This document shows, one piece after another, positions 43,821-53,358 of a stretch of 64,000 bases of DNA. A program made the position numbers and the translations under genes. A model generated the notes under the pieces. That model worked only from the letters and a program-made list of their open reading frames with translations, was not told where the DNA came from and ran no database searches. Within the stretch, counting starts at the first letter, position 1, and the number at the start of each line of letters is the position of its first letter. The stretch is from Mycetocola manganoxydans. GTDB taxonomy: Bacteria > Actinomycetota > Actinomycetes > Actinomycetales > Microbacteriaceae. The stretch spans positions 107,594-171,593 of the forward strand of contig NZ_RCUV01000009.1 in NCBI RefSeq assembly GCF_003667545.1, given 5' to 3'.

Positions 43821-45443
43821 TTAGCCCTTGGTGATCTGGTGATACAGCGGAACGGAGTTCCAGCCGAAGACCACGTTGTCGACGGTGTCAGCGGAGACAC
43901 CCGTGACGTTGGAGTACCACAGCGGGATGGACGGGAGGTCCTTGAGCAGGACTTCCTGGGCTTCCTGGTACTTCGCGGTCGCGTCTTCAACGCTGGACGC
44001 CTGTGCGCCTTCCTTGAGGAGGGCGTCGAACTCTTCGCTCGAGTAGTCCTCGTAGTTCGATCCGGCACCGGTCTGGTACAGCGGAGCGAGGAAGTTGTAC
44101 ATCGACGGGTAGTCCGCCTGCCATCCTGCGCGGGTTCCACCGGTCAGCTTGTCAGCGTCGCGGTCTTCGAGAGCAGCAGCGAACGTCGCGTACGGCTTGC
44201 CAACGGCTTCGATACCGAGCGTGTTGGAGATGCTGTTGACGACTGCGTCGACCCAGGCCTGGTGGCCACCGTCGGAGTTGTATGCGAGGTCGAACACGGT
44301 GTCGCCGTAAGGAGCGATCGCGTCGGCTTCAGCCCACAGCTTCTTGGCTTCATCCGGGTTGTACGCGAGAACGTCGGCGCCTTCGAGCTTGTCGGTCCAG
44401 CCGTCGATCACCGGGGAGGTGAAGTCGGTGGCCGGGGTCCTGGTGCCCTGGAAGATCACGTCGGTGATCTCGTCGCGGTTGATCGCCATCGAGATCGCTG
44501 CGCGGCGGAGTTCGCCTTCTTCGCCTGACCAGTGCTCGAGGTAGTACGGCATGTTGAAGCCCTGGAAGATAGCGGCCGGCTGGTTGACAGCGCGGTCACC
44601 GAAGGTGTCTTCGTAGGTCTCGAATGCCGAGTCGGGAACGGCGTCAAGCACGTCAAGGTTTCCACCCTCGATGTCCGCGTATGCGGCATCCTGCGTGGCG
44701 TAGAAGATGATCTCGAGGCCACCGTTGGCGGGCTTGCGAACACCGTCGTAGTCCGGGTTGGTCACGAGGCTGATCTTCTCTTCGTGAACCCATGCGCCTT
44801 CTTCAGCGAGCATGTAAGGACCGTTGCCGATCGGGTTCTCGCCGAAGGCTTCCATGTCCTCGAACGCTGCCTCGGGCAGCGGCGAGTACGCCGAGTAGCC
44901 CAGGCGCAGCGGCCAGTCAGCCTCAGGAGCCGCAAGCTCGACCGTGAAGGTCTGCTCGTCGACGACCTTGAGGCCGGTCAGTTCGGAGTCCTTCTCGTAG
45001 TCGAAGCCGACGATGTTGTCGAAGAAGTACGAGGAGCCCTGTGCGTTGCTGAACAGCGCGCCGTAGTTCCATGCGTCGACGAACGAGTTCGCGGTGACGG
45101 GCTCGTCGTTCGTGAACGTCCAGCCCTCCTCGAGCGTGACGGTCCAGTTGGTGGCGTCGTCGGACTCGATCGACTCAGCGACCTCGTTCTCGATCTCGCC
45201 CTCCGCGGTGTAGGAGACGAGGCCCGAGAACAGCGAGTCGATGATCTTGCCGCCACCGGTCTCGGTGGTGTTGGTCGGGATCAGCGGGTTCTGGGGTTCG
45301 CTACCGTTCGTGGTGATGATCGCCGAAGCGTCACCCTTGGACTCTTCAGCGGCCGGCTCGTTGCCCGACGCGCAGCCGGTCAGCGCGAGTGCGCTGGCAG
45401 ACAGCAGCGCAAGGGCGCCGAGGCCAATGCGTGATTTCTTCAA
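43821..45443 (-). CDS. Oligopeptide/dipeptide ABC transporter substrate-binding lipoprotein
   Basis: The 540-residue SBP_bac_5 family lipoprotein has signal LKKSRIGLGALALLSASALA and lipobox LTGC. The mature part contains family motifs VTLEEGWTFTNDEPVTANSF and NPIGNGPYMLAEE. It captures peptides outside the membrane for the downstream importer; the ligand is not predictable. TTG 45443 is chosen as the start because AGGAGG lies five bases upstream and the resulting signal peptide is compact; an in-frame ATG at 45509 would add an implausible 22 residues. Confidence 0.9.
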   Translation of the reverse strand: MKKSRIGLGALALLSASALALTGCASGNEPAAEESKGDASAIITTNGSEPQNPLIPTNTTETGGGKIIDSLFSGLVSYTAEGEIENEVAESIESDDATNWTVTLEEGWTFTNDEPVTANSFVDAWNYGALFSNAQGSSYFFDNIVGFDYEKDSELTGLKVVDEQTFTVELAAPEADWPLRLGYSAYSPLPEAAFEDMEAFGENPIGNGPYMLAEEGAWVHEEKISLVTNPDYDGVRKPANGGLEIIFYATQDAAYADIEGGNLDVLDAVPDSAFETYEDTFGDRAVNQPAAIFQGFNMPYYLEHWSGEEGELRRAAISMAINRDEITDVIFQGTRTPATDFTSPVIDGWTDKLEGADVLAYNPDEAKKLWAEADAIAPYGDTVFDLAYNSDGGHQAWVDAVVNSISNTLGIEAVGKPYATFAAALEDRDADKLTGGTRAGWQADYPSMYNFLAPLYQTGAGSNYEDYSSEEFDALLKEGAQASSVEDATAKYQEAQEVLLKDLPSIPLWYSNVTGVSADTVDNVVFGWNSVPLYHQITKG

Positions 45444-45509
45444 TTTTCCTCCTGTGCAAGTGAGCACGGCAGGCAGAATCATGCCCCATCTACCGCGCTG
45501 GATACACAA

Positions 45510-45538
45510 ACCCTAAGTATCGTTGAGCGCATCCGCAA
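45510..45538 (-). promoter_or_regulatory. Promoter of the peptide transporter operon
   Basis: TTGCGG (complement of 45533-45538), a 17-base spacer, then TAGGGT (complement of 45510-45515) fit a housekeeping sigma promoter. The leader to TTG 45443 would be about 60 nt and includes AGGAGG. The region is less GC-rich than its surroundings. Confidence 0.5.
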
Positions 45539-45672
45539 AATTACTCGGGCAATCGTTACATACCGGTAACTCAATCTGAAGAATCTTGCACCCGCACATC
45601 GAATACCGCGGTTTACTGCGTGCCCGGTGTCGTATTGCACCAAATCAGCCCAGAACACGACCAGGAGTGAGA

Positions 45673-46440
45673 ATGCCCGAGAGCGACCGCGCGCGAGCAT
45701 GGTGGGAGATCACCATCGTTCTCGGCCTCAGCCTCGGGGCATCCGCCGTCTATTCAGTACTGTCTCTGGTCGCCCGGGTGACGGACGATACTCCCCTCGC
45801 AAATCAGTCCGCCCGGCTCAACACGTCGAGGAGCGAGCGGGAGTGGCTCGATTTCAGCTACCAGTTTCTCGGCATCTTCTTTGAGCTGTTCGTCGTTGCT
45901 CTCGTGGTCTACCTGTTGTGGCGGCGAGGGCAGAGCGGCTTCAACCGGATCGGACTCGATTTTGCCGGTGGCGGACGCGACGCGGGACGCGGCATCCTGT
46001 TGTTCCTCGCCATCGGCATCCCCGGCATCGCCCTGTACGCGATCGGTCGATTGACCGGCATCACCGTCGCTGTCGAGGCCTCTCCCCTCGAAACGTACTG
46101 GTGGACCATCCCGGTTCTGATCCTGTCGGCTCTGCGCGCCGGGCTCGTCGAAGAGGTCATCGTCGTCGGCTATCTCTTCACCCGGCTTCGCGAGCGAGGC
46201 TGGTCCGACTGGCTGATCATCCTGGCCACGTCACTTCTTCGTGGCAGTTATCACCTCTATCAGGGCTTCGGCCCGTTCGTCGGCAACGTCCTGATGGGTC
46301 TCCTGTTCGGATGGTGCTATCGGCGCTGGGGCCGGGTGATGCCGCTGGTGATCGCGCACACCCTGCTCGATGTGGCCTCGTTCGTCGGGTACCCGATCGC
46401 CGCAGGCCTGTGGCCTGAGTTGTTCGTCGCAACAAAATGA
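45673..46440 (+). CDS. CPBP-family intramembrane metalloprotease
   Basis: This 255-residue membrane protein has about seven helices. The Abi/CPBP motifs are VEEVIVVGYLFTRLRERG (EE and downstream Arg), SLLRGSYHLYQGFGPFVGN (His) and VIAHTLLDVASF (final His). Members cleave within membranes or process peptides; targets here are unknown. GGAG six bases before ATG 45673 sets the start. The 229-bp gap to the divergent transporter gene holds only promoter-like sequence. Confidence 0.82.
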   Translation: MPESDRARAWWEITIVLGLSLGASAVYSVLSLVARVTDDTPLANQSARLNTSRSEREWLDFSYQFLGIFFELFVVALVVYLLWRRGQSGFNRIGLDFAGGGRDAGRGILLFLAIGIPGIALYAIGRLTGITVAVEASPLETYWWTIPVLILSALRAGLVEEVIVVGYLFTRLRERGWSDWLIILATSLLRGSYHLYQGFGPFVGNVLMGLLFGWCYRRWGRVMPLVIAHTLLDVASFVGYPIAAGLWPELFVATK

Positions 46441-46539
46441 CTCCAGAAACCTTGTCGCTCGAGACGTCGGCCCACTAGGGTTTCCCCCAGCGCACAGAGC
46501 CGTGCGTCGCGCAGCGTTGCGCGAACTCTCAGGAGGATC

Positions 46540-46890
46540 ATGGCCCACGACGACACGGGGACAAACGTTCCCAGCACCGCCATCGACTATGTGGCAATCG
46601 AAGAATCCCCCGCCTTCATCGAACACAAACGGAGGCATCGAAGTTTCGTCTTCCCCCTCGCCATCGCATTCCTGCTCTGGTACTTCCTCTACGTTTTCCT
46701 CGCGGACTACGCTCACGACTTCATGTCGATCAAGGTGTTCGGAAACATCAACGTCGGCCTGCTGCTCGGTTTGAGCCAGTTCGTCACAACCTTCGCCATC
46801 ACCACCTGGTACGTCTCCTTCGCCAACCGCAAGCTCGACCCGGCTGCCGAGAAGTTCCGCAACGAACTCGAGGAGGCTGAGCGCGCATGA
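46540..46890 (+). CDS. DUF485 membrane protein
   Basis: The 116-residue protein has two membrane helices (FVFPLAIAFLLWYFLYVFLA and INVGLLLGLSQFVTTFAIT). SPAFIEHKRRHRSFVFPL is the DUF485 signature. It is the usual small partner encoded before ActP-type acetate symporters (YjcH in E. coli). AGGAGG four bases before ATG 46540 sets the start, and it overlaps actP by four bases. Confidence 0.9.
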   Translation: MAHDDTGTNVPSTAIDYVAIEESPAFIEHKRRHRSFVFPLAIAFLLWYFLYVFLADYAHDFMSIKVFGNINVGLLLGLSQFVTTFAITTWYVSFANRKLDPAAEKFRNELEEAERA

Positions 46891-48467
46891 ACGTCGGCGA
46901 CCCCATCCTGAATATTTCCATCTTCGCGGCGTTCGTCGTCGTGACCCTCATCATCGTGCTGAGGGTTTCGCGCACCAACAAGACAGCAAATGATTTCTAT
47001 GCCGCAGGACGCTCGTTCAGCGGTGGCCAGAACGGAACGGCGATTGCGGGCGACTACCTGTCCGCCGCATCCTTCCTCGGTATCTGCGGCGCGATCGCCA
47101 TCAACGGCTACGACGGATTCCTCTACTCCATCGGGTTCCTCGTCGCCTGGCTCGTTGCGCTTCTGCTCGTCGCCGAGCTGCTCCGCAACACCGGCAAATT
47201 CACGATGGCGGATGTTCTCTCCTTCCGCCTCAAGGAACGTCCGGTTCGCCTCGCAGCGGCGACCGCAACGCTCGCCGTCTGCTTCTTCTATCTGCTCGCT
47301 CAGATGGCAGGAGCCGGTGGACTCGTCTCGCTGCTCCTTGGAGTGAACGACCGGCTCGGTCAGTCCGTGGTCATCGCGGTCGTCGGATTCATCATGATCT
47401 TCTACGTCCTCATCGGTGGAATGAAGGGCACGACCTGGGTACAGATCATCAAGGCCGTCCTCCTCATCGCCGGCGCAGGCGTCATGACGGTCTGGGTTCT
47501 CGCCCTCAACGGGTTCAACCTCTCCACGCTCCTCGGCCAGGCGGCTTCCGTCGCAGGTGAAGGCATCCTGAACCCGGGCGCCCAGTACGGACTGACCGGG
47601 CTGTCGAGGCTCGACTTCGTCTCGCTCGCCCTCGCTCTCGTTCTGGGAACCGCCGGCCTGCCGCACGTACTCATGCGGTTCTACACCGTGCCGACCGCGA
47701 AGGAAGCCCGTCGCAGTGTCGTCTGGGCGATCTGGTTGATCGGTCTGTTCTACCTGTTCACGCTGGTCCTCGGCTATGGCGCCGCGTACCTCGTCGGCAA
47801 GGACGCCATCCTCGCCGCACCGGGCGGCGTGAACTCGGCAGCACCACTGCTCGCCTTCGAGCTCGGCGGTTCCATCCTCCTCGCTGTGATCTCGGCCGTG
47901 GCGTTCGCGACCATCCTCGCGGTTGTCGCCGGCCTCACCATCACGGCGGCGACGTCATTCGCGCACGACGTCTACGCGAACGTCATCAAGAAGGGAGCGG
48001 TACCGCCGAACGGCGAGGTGAAGGTCGCCCGCATCACCGTCGTCGTGATCGGCGTCCTCGCGATCGTCGGCGGAATCGGCGTGCAGGGGCAGAACATCGC
48101 GTTCCTCGTCGCCCTCGCATTCGCCATCGCGGCGAGCGCCAACCTGCCGACGATCCTGTACTCCCTGTTCTGGCGCAAGTTCACCACCCGTGGTGCGCTC
48201 TGGAGCATGTACGGCGGTCTCGGCTCGGCACTGCTGCTGATCATCTTCTCGCCGGTCATCTCCGGGGCAGAGACGTCGATGTTCTCGAACGTCGACTTCT
48301 CGTGGTTCCCGCTCAGCAACCCCGGCATCGTGTCGATTCCTCTCGGCTTCTTCCTCGGCTGGCTCGGAACTGTCACGTCGTCGGTCAAGGAGGACCCGCA
48401 GATCGCGGCCGAAATGGAGGTGCGCTCGCTCACCGGCCACGGTGCGGAGAAGGCTTCTTCGCACTAG
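46887..48467 (+). CDS. actP: Cation/acetate symporter (SSS family)
   Basis: The 526-residue sodium:solute symporter has about 13 helices. FYAAGRSFSGGQNGTAIAGD followed by YLSAASFLGICG is the ActP/MctC signature, with the sodium-site region nearby. It imports acetate or other short carboxylates (MctC in corynebacteria takes acetate, propionate and pyruvate). It is coupled to the DUF485 gene. Confidence 0.9.
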   Translation: MNVGDPILNISIFAAFVVVTLIIVLRVSRTNKTANDFYAAGRSFSGGQNGTAIAGDYLSAASFLGICGAIAINGYDGFLYSIGFLVAWLVALLLVAELLRNTGKFTMADVLSFRLKERPVRLAAATATLAVCFFYLLAQMAGAGGLVSLLLGVNDRLGQSVVIAVVGFIMIFYVLIGGMKGTTWVQIIKAVLLIAGAGVMTVWVLALNGFNLSTLLGQAASVAGEGILNPGAQYGLTGLSRLDFVSLALALVLGTAGLPHVLMRFYTVPTAKEARRSVVWAIWLIGLFYLFTLVLGYGAAYLVGKDAILAAPGGVNSAAPLLAFELGGSILLAVISAVAFATILAVVAGLTITAATSFAHDVYANVIKKGAVPPNGEVKVARITVVVIGVLAIVGGIGVQGQNIAFLVALAFAIAASANLPTILYSLFWRKFTTRGALWSMYGGLGSALLLIIFSPVISGAETSMFSNVDFSWFPLSNPGIVSIPLGFFLGWLGTVTSSVKEDPQIAAEMEVRSLTGHGAEKASSH

Positions 48468-48479
48468 TTCGTGTGGCGG

Positions 48480-48600
48480 GCGGGGAGGTGTTTTCTCCTC
48501 AGCTCCGCGAGGCGAAGCCTTGCGAAAGGCGGCAGCCCTAACCAAGGCAATCTCGAATACAAGACGGCGACCCGCAACCATCTCGGTGGTTGCGGGTCGG
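48480..48600 (+). other. Possible structured RNA region between actP and the CAP gene
   Basis: Nested pairing GGAG/CTCC (48496-48515) inside GCGGGG/CTCCGC, then GCCTTGCGAAAGGC (48527-48540, a stem with a GCGA tetraloop), then a 12-bp hairpin GACCCGCAACCA/TGGTTGCGGGTC at 48569-48598. The last may be the actP terminator although no T-run follows. I could not match the region to any riboswitch consensus that I know. The remaining gap to 48693 holds TAGAGT (48649-48654) and the ribosome binding site. Confidence 0.3.
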
Positions 48601-48693
48601 CTGCGTCGCCGGGGGCGGTCCCTGGGCATCGAGGTGTGTGTAGAGTCGCTTTTTCATGTGGCGTCTCGGGACGCCTGTTCTGAGGGGAACACT

Positions 48694-49977
48694 GTGAGCA
48701 CACTCACCACACCCGGAAAGCGCCACCGGTTCATGGTCGCCGCTCTCGCCAGCGCACTCCTGGCATCCGCTCTGGTGGCCGGACCGGTTGCCGCGCAAGC
48801 GGCCGAGCCCGTCGTCGGCGGCTACACACTGAGCCAGGCGAGGAAGATCATCCTCGACGAGACCAACGCCATTCGAAAAAGCGTCGGTCTCAAACCGGTC
48901 GCCGCTAGCGCCGCCCTGAACACCGTCGCACAGAGCTGGTCAGCCAAGCAGGCAAGCTCCAGGACGATGTCGCACAACCCGTCGTACTCGGCGCAGTATC
49001 CGTCCGGATGGTCGACCGCGAGTGAGAACGTCGCTTACGGCTATTCGGTCACGGCGGTTGTCACCGGATGGAAGAACTCTCCGGGCCATTACCGGAACAT
49101 CACCCAGGCATCCGCGAACGTTCTGGGCATCGGAGTCGCCGCCGCGAGCAATGGCAGCCTCTATTACACGCAGAACTTCGCCACCTACCCGGCCTCCTCG
49201 ATACCCGTTCCTCCCGCTCCCCCGGCCGACTCGTCGCGTCCGTCGATTCGGACCGCCGGTGACGTGATCGTTGCCGACGGCTCCGGTCGCCTCTGGAACT
49301 ACGGCAAACAGGGCCAGATCAACGTCACCGCACGCACACTCATCGGCAGCGGCTGGACCGGAGTCAAGGAACTCCACGTCAACGACTGGAACGCCGACGG
49401 CACCCAGGACCTCGTGGTCCAGTGGAAAAGCGGCGCCATGCACGTCTATCCGGGGAAGTCCACCGGAGGGTTCGGCAGCCGCTTTCTCATCGGGTCAAGC
49501 GGATGGGCATCGGTGGACGTCGACATGGCCCTGTGGTCAACGGGAGACAAGTACCCTTCCGTGATCATGAAGGATGCCGCTGGCAAGCTCTGGCTCTACC
49601 CCAACAGCAGGGGCACAACGCTCTCCGCACGCACGGCGATCGGGACCGGTTGGGGTGCGCTCGACGTCAAGATCGCCGATTTCGACGCCGACGGCAAGCA
49701 AGACGTGCTCGCGACCACCGCTCGCGGCACCATTCTGCTGTACCGCACGAACGGTGTCGGAAGATTCATCTCCGAGACCCGCACGCAGATCGGATCGGGC
49801 TGGGCGGGTTACACCTCCGTCGTCCTGACGGGCTTTGCCGGTACAGGATCGACGGGCCTCATCGCGAAGGATTCGGCCGGTCGTCTGTACTACTACCCGA
49901 TCGCCGGCGGAAAGTTCGGGGCACGGCAGACCATCGGCACGGGAGGCTGGACTCCGATGCAGTTGAGCAACAACTAG
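48694..49977 (+). CDS. Secreted CAP-domain protein with C-terminal beta-propeller-like repeats
   Basis: The 427 residues start with a signal peptide (cleavage after AQA), followed by a CAP/SCP domain (about 45-165: ILDETNAIRKSVGLKPV, ASENVAYGYS, WKNSPGHYRNI). After a Pro-rich linker (PVPPAPPADS) come four to five FG-GAP/tachylectin-like repeats marked by IGSGWTGVKEL, IGTGWGALDVKIADFDADGK and IGSGWAGYTSV. CAP proteins bind lipids or other ligands; the propeller probably binds surface glycans. GTG 48694 is set by GAGGGG. The 5-prime context resembles that of the CWB2 gene at 367. Confidence 0.85.
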   Translation: MSTLTTPGKRHRFMVAALASALLASALVAGPVAAQAAEPVVGGYTLSQARKIILDETNAIRKSVGLKPVAASAALNTVAQSWSAKQASSRTMSHNPSYSAQYPSGWSTASENVAYGYSVTAVVTGWKNSPGHYRNITQASANVLGIGVAAASNGSLYYTQNFATYPASSIPVPPAPPADSSRPSIRTAGDVIVADGSGRLWNYGKQGQINVTARTLIGSGWTGVKELHVNDWNADGTQDLVVQWKSGAMHVYPGKSTGGFGSRFLIGSSGWASVDVDMALWSTGDKYPSVIMKDAAGKLWLYPNSRGTTLSARTAIGTGWGALDVKIADFDADGKQDVLATTARGTILLYRTNGVGRFISETRTQIGSGWAGYTSVVLTGFAGTGSTGLIAKDSAGRLYYYPIAGGKFGARQTIGTGGWTPMQLSNN

Positions 49978-50021
49978 GGATTCACCCCGCCGAGCGCTGG
50001 AATTTTGCGGGGTGTCGAGTT

Positions 50022-50079
50022 ATGAGTGGGTCGATGGTTCGGAGGCCGCCCGCGGCCGGAGGACCGTCGACCCACTCAT
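50022..50079. terminator. Bidirectional terminator between the CAP gene and gcvP
   Basis: Arms ATGAGTGGGTCGATGGT (50022-50038) and ACCGTCGACCCACTCAT (50063-50079) pair over 17 positions with one mismatch; the loop contains a second palindrome GGCCGCCCGCGGCC. It lies between two convergent genes. A smaller hairpin (CACCCCGC/GCGGGGTG) lies at 49983-50014. Confidence 0.8.
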
Positions 50080-50119
50080 TGTTTGAGCTGAGGAACAAAC
50101 ACTCCTGCGCTCCGCACGT

Positions 50120-52981
50120 CTAACTCTCGAAAGCCTCCGGCGGCGGGCACGCGCAGACCAGGTTGCGGTCACCGAACGCGTTGTCGACGCGACGCACCGG
50201 CGGCCAGTACTTCGTGCGAACCAGCGATTTCACCGGATACACCGCGTCTTCACGGGTGTAGGCGTGATCCCACTCCCCTGCGATGACCGACTGGGCGGTG
50301 TGCGGAGCGTGCACCAGCGGATTGTCGTTCGCCGGCCAGGTTCCTGAACCGACGGCATCCGCTTCTGCCTTGATCGCGATCATCGCGTCGATGAACCGGT
50401 CGATCTCGGCAAGGTTTTCGCTCTCGGTCGGCTCGACCATGAGAGTGCCCGCCACCGGGAACGACATCGTCGGCGCGTGGAATCCGTAGTCGATGAGCCG
50501 CTTGGCGACGTCGTCGACGGTCACTCCCGTTGCCTCCCGAAGGGGACGCAGATCGAGGATGCACTCGTGCGCAACCAGTCCGTTGTCGCCGGTGTAGAGC
50601 ACCGGGAAGGAGTCGCGCAGTCGCACGGCGATGTAGTTCGCGGCGAGAACCGCGGCTCCGGTGGCCTGCTTGAGCCCCTCTGCGCCCATCATGCGGACAT
50701 ACGCCCACGAGATGGGAAGGATGCTTGGGCTGCCGTATGGCGCGGCCGAAACCGGTCCGCCCGCGTGGGTGAATTCGCCGTGCTCGTCGCGCTGCGCGAG
50801 CGGGTGCCCGGGCAGGAACGGTGCGAGGTGTGCCTTCGCGGCGACGGGGCCGACGCCGGGGCCGCCTCCACCGTGCGGGATGCAGAACGTCTTGTGCAGG
50901 TTGAGGTGCGACACATCGCCACCGAAGTCGCCGAACCGCGCGTATCCGAGCAGCGCGTTGAGGTTGGCGCCATCGACGTAGACCTGACCGCCCGCCTCGT
51001 GCACAGCCTCGGTGATCGCGGTCACCTCGTGCTCATAGACGCCGTGCGTCGACGGGTATGTGATCATGAGTGCGGCGAGTGTCTCGGCGTGCTGCGCGAT
51101 CTTCGCCCGGAGATCGTCGAGGTCGACGTTTCCGAGTTCGTCGCAGGCTACGACGACGACCTTCATCCCGGCGAGAACAGCGGATGCCGCGTTGGTGCCG
51201 TGTGCACTTGACGGAATGAGGCAGACGGTGCGGTCGGCATCGCCGTTCGCCCGGTGGTACCCACGGATCGCAAGCAGCCCGGCGAGTTCGCCCTGGCTGC
51301 CGGCGTTCGGCTGCAGGGACACGGAGTCGTACCCCGTCACCTCGGCGAGCCAGCTCTCGAGCTGGTCGATGAGACCGAGGTAACCGCTGACGTCTGCCTC
51401 GGGAGCATACGGGTGAAGCGCGGCGAACTCGGGCCAGGTGATGGCTTCCATCTCGGTCGCCGCGTTGAGCTTCATCGTGCACGATCCGAGCGGGATCATG
51501 CCGCGGTCGAGCGCGTAATCGCGGTCGGCGAGCTGCTTGAGGTAGCGCATCATGGCGGTCTCGGAGTGGTGCGTGTTGAACACCGGGTGGGTCAGGTACT
51601 CGCTCGTCCGGACGAGTTCGCCCGGGAGGTTTCGGATGCCGCCGCCAACGAACGCGAAATCACGGGATTCCGGCCCACCGAATGCGTGCGCGACAGCGCC
51701 GATTTCGCTGAGAGTGGTCGTCTCGTCGACCGAGACCGACACGGTGTCGTCGTCGACGAGCCAGAGGTTGATTCCGGCATCGGCCGCGCGGGCGACGATC
51801 GTGCCGGCGTTACCCGGCACGCGGACCTGGAGTGTGTCGAAGTATGAATCGTGCACGAGGCTCTGGCCGTCCTCGCTGAGGAAGCGCGCGAGGAGTGCGG
51901 CATTGCCGGCGACCTCGGTCGCGATCCTGCGGATGCCGCGCGGCCCGTGGTACACGGCGTACATCGACGCCATCACGGCGAGGAGGACCTGCGCAGTACA
52001 GATGTTCGACGTCGCCTTCTCCCGGCGGATGTGCTGTTCGCGCGTCTGCAGCGTGAGCCGGTACGCGGGGTGCCCGGCGGCATCCTGACTCACTCCGACG
52101 AGGCGACCAGGCAGCTGCCGTTCCAGCCCCTTCCGCACGGCCATGTAGCCGGCGTGCGGACCGCCGAAGCCCATCGGAACCCCGAAGCGCTGCGTCGTAC
52201 CGACCGCGATGTCGGCACCGAGCTCACCGGGCGAGGTGATCAACGCGAGCGCGAGCAGGTCGGCGGCGACGACGGCGAGACCGCCGGCGTCCTTCACCGT
52301 TGTGAGAACGGATGCCGGGTTCCAGACCCGGCCGGATGCCCCCGGGTACTGCACGAAGACACCGAACGACTCCTCCGGCAGCGGTGCGCCCGCAGCGAAG
52401 TCGACCTCGGCGAGCTCGATGCCCACCGCTTCGGCACGGCTCGAGAGCAGCGCCTTTGTCTGCGGGAAAGCGTCGGCGTCGACGACGAACACGTTGCTGG
52501 TGAGCTTGGACGCGCGGCGGGCGAGGAGCATTCCCTCGACGACGGCGGTGCCCTCATCGAGCATCGACGCGTTGGCCGTGTCGAGACCGGTGAGGTCGGT
52601 GACCATGGTCTGGAAGTTGAGAAGCGCCTCGAGACGACCCTGCGAGATCTCGGGCTGGTACGGCGTGTATGCGGTGTACCAGGACGGGTTCTCGAGCACA
52701 TTCCGCTTGATGACAGCGGGAGTGATCGTGCCGTAGTAACCGAGTCCGATCATCGAGGTCCGCACGGTGTTCCTGCCGGCGAGCTCGCGGAGTTCGGCGA
52801 GCGCCTCACGCTCCGATGCCGCGGCGGGGATGACCGAGTCGACGAGGTCGGCGACATGGATCGATTCCGGAACAGCTGCCTCGACGAGGGCGTCGACGCT
52901 GTCGTAACCGACGGATGCCAGCATGCTCGCTTGCGCGGCGGCATCCGTTCCGATGTGGCGTTCGGAGAACAGGTCAGCCAT
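50120..52981 (-). CDS. gcvP: Glycine dehydrogenase (decarboxylating), P-protein
   Basis: The 953-residue homodimer-type P-protein decarboxylates glycine and passes aminomethyl to the lipoyl arm of GcvH. Conserved regions include [51 protein letters not shown] and the PLP region [17 protein letters not shown] with the Schiff-base Lys. It is the last gene of gcvT-gcvH-gcvP; its ATG touches the gcvH stop. Confidence 0.96.
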   Translation of the reverse strand: MADLFSERHIGTDAAAQASMLASVGYDSVDALVEAAVPESIHVADLVDSVIPAAASEREALAELRELAGRNTVRTSMIGLGYYGTITPAVIKRNVLENPSWYTAYTPYQPEISQGRLEALLNFQTMVTDLTGLDTANASMLDEGTAVVEGMLLARRASKLTSNVFVVDADAFPQTKALLSSRAEAVGIELAEVDFAAGAPLPEESFGVFVQYPGASGRVWNPASVLTTVKDAGGLAVVAADLLALALITSPGELGADIAVGTTQRFGVPMGFGGPHAGYMAVRKGLERQLPGRLVGVSQDAAGHPAYRLTLQTREQHIRREKATSNICTAQVLLAVMASMYAVYHGPRGIRRIATEVAGNAALLARFLSEDGQSLVHDSYFDTLQVRVPGNAGTIVARAADAGINLWLVDDDTVSVSVDETTTLSEIGAVAHAFGGPESRDFAFVGGGIRNLPGELVRTSEYLTHPVFNTHHSETAMMRYLKQLADRDYALDRGMIPLGSCTMKLNAATEMEAITWPEFAALHPYAPEADVSGYLGLIDQLESWLAEVTGYDSVSLQPNAGSQGELAGLLAIRGYHRANGDADRTVCLIPSSAHGTNAASAVLAGMKVVVVACDELGNVDLDDLRAKIAQHAETLAALMITYPSTHGVYEHEVTAITEAVHEAGGQVYVDGANLNALLGYARFGDFGGDVSHLNLHKTFCIPHGGGGPGVGPVAAKAHLAPFLPGHPLAQRDEHGEFTHAGGPVSAAPYGSPSILPISWAYVRMMGAEGLKQATGAAVLAANYIAVRLRDSFPVLYTGDNGLVAHECILDLRPLREATGVTVDDVAKRLIDYGFHAPTMSFPVAGTLMVEPTESENLAEIDRFIDAMIAIKAEADAVGSGTWPANDNPLVHAPHTAQSVIAGEWDHAYTREDAVYPVKSLVRTKYWPPVRRVDNAFGDRNLVCACPPPEAFES

Positions 52982-53355
52982 TACTCGCCGACCAGCGCGG
53001 AGTACTCGTCCCAGCTGAGCAGGCCGTCGGGCGCTGCATCGAACGACACCTTGACAAGCCAGCCCTCGCCGAGTGGGTCGCTGTTGACGAGCGACGGGTC
53101 GTCGACGACGGCCGAGTTGCTCGCGGTGACGGTGCCGTCGACGGGGGCGAAGAGTTCGCCCACCGACTTGGTTGATTCGATCTCGCCGACGACGGTACCT
53201 GCGGTGATCGCGGTGCCCTCTCCGGGGAGCTCGACGAAGACGACGTCGCCGAGCTTCTCAGCGGCGAACGCGGTGATGCCCACGGTCGCCGAGTTGCCGT
53301 CAATGTCGAGCCATTCGTGCTCGGGGGTGTACTTGAGCGCGGTCTTGTCGGTCAT
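52981..53355 (-). CDS. gcvH: Glycine cleavage system H protein
   Basis: The 124-residue lipoyl carrier opens [20 protein letters not shown] and has [19 protein letters not shown]; lipoylation Lys is in [18 protein letters not shown]. The length is typical. It is translated three bases after gcvT and adjoins gcvP. Confidence 0.96.
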   Translation of the reverse strand: MTDKTALKYTPEHEWLDIDGNSATVGITAFAAEKLGDVVFVELPGEGTAITAGTVVGEIESTKSVGELFAPVDGTVTASNSAVVDDPSLVNSDPLGEGWLVKVSFDAAPDGLLSWDEYSALVGE

Positions 53356-53358
53356 GGC

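Noticed and set aside
45444..45509. Longer N-terminus of the peptide-binding protein from ATG 45509
   Set aside because: It lacks a ribosome binding site and would put 22 odd residues before a normal lipoprotein signal; AGGAGG directly supports TTG 45443.
48480..48600. A c-di-AMP riboswitch before the CAP gene
   Set aside because: I looked for the GGAAGC, GGGUGC and GAAUCC-type cores expected of this class and did not see them, so only an unassigned structured region is listed.
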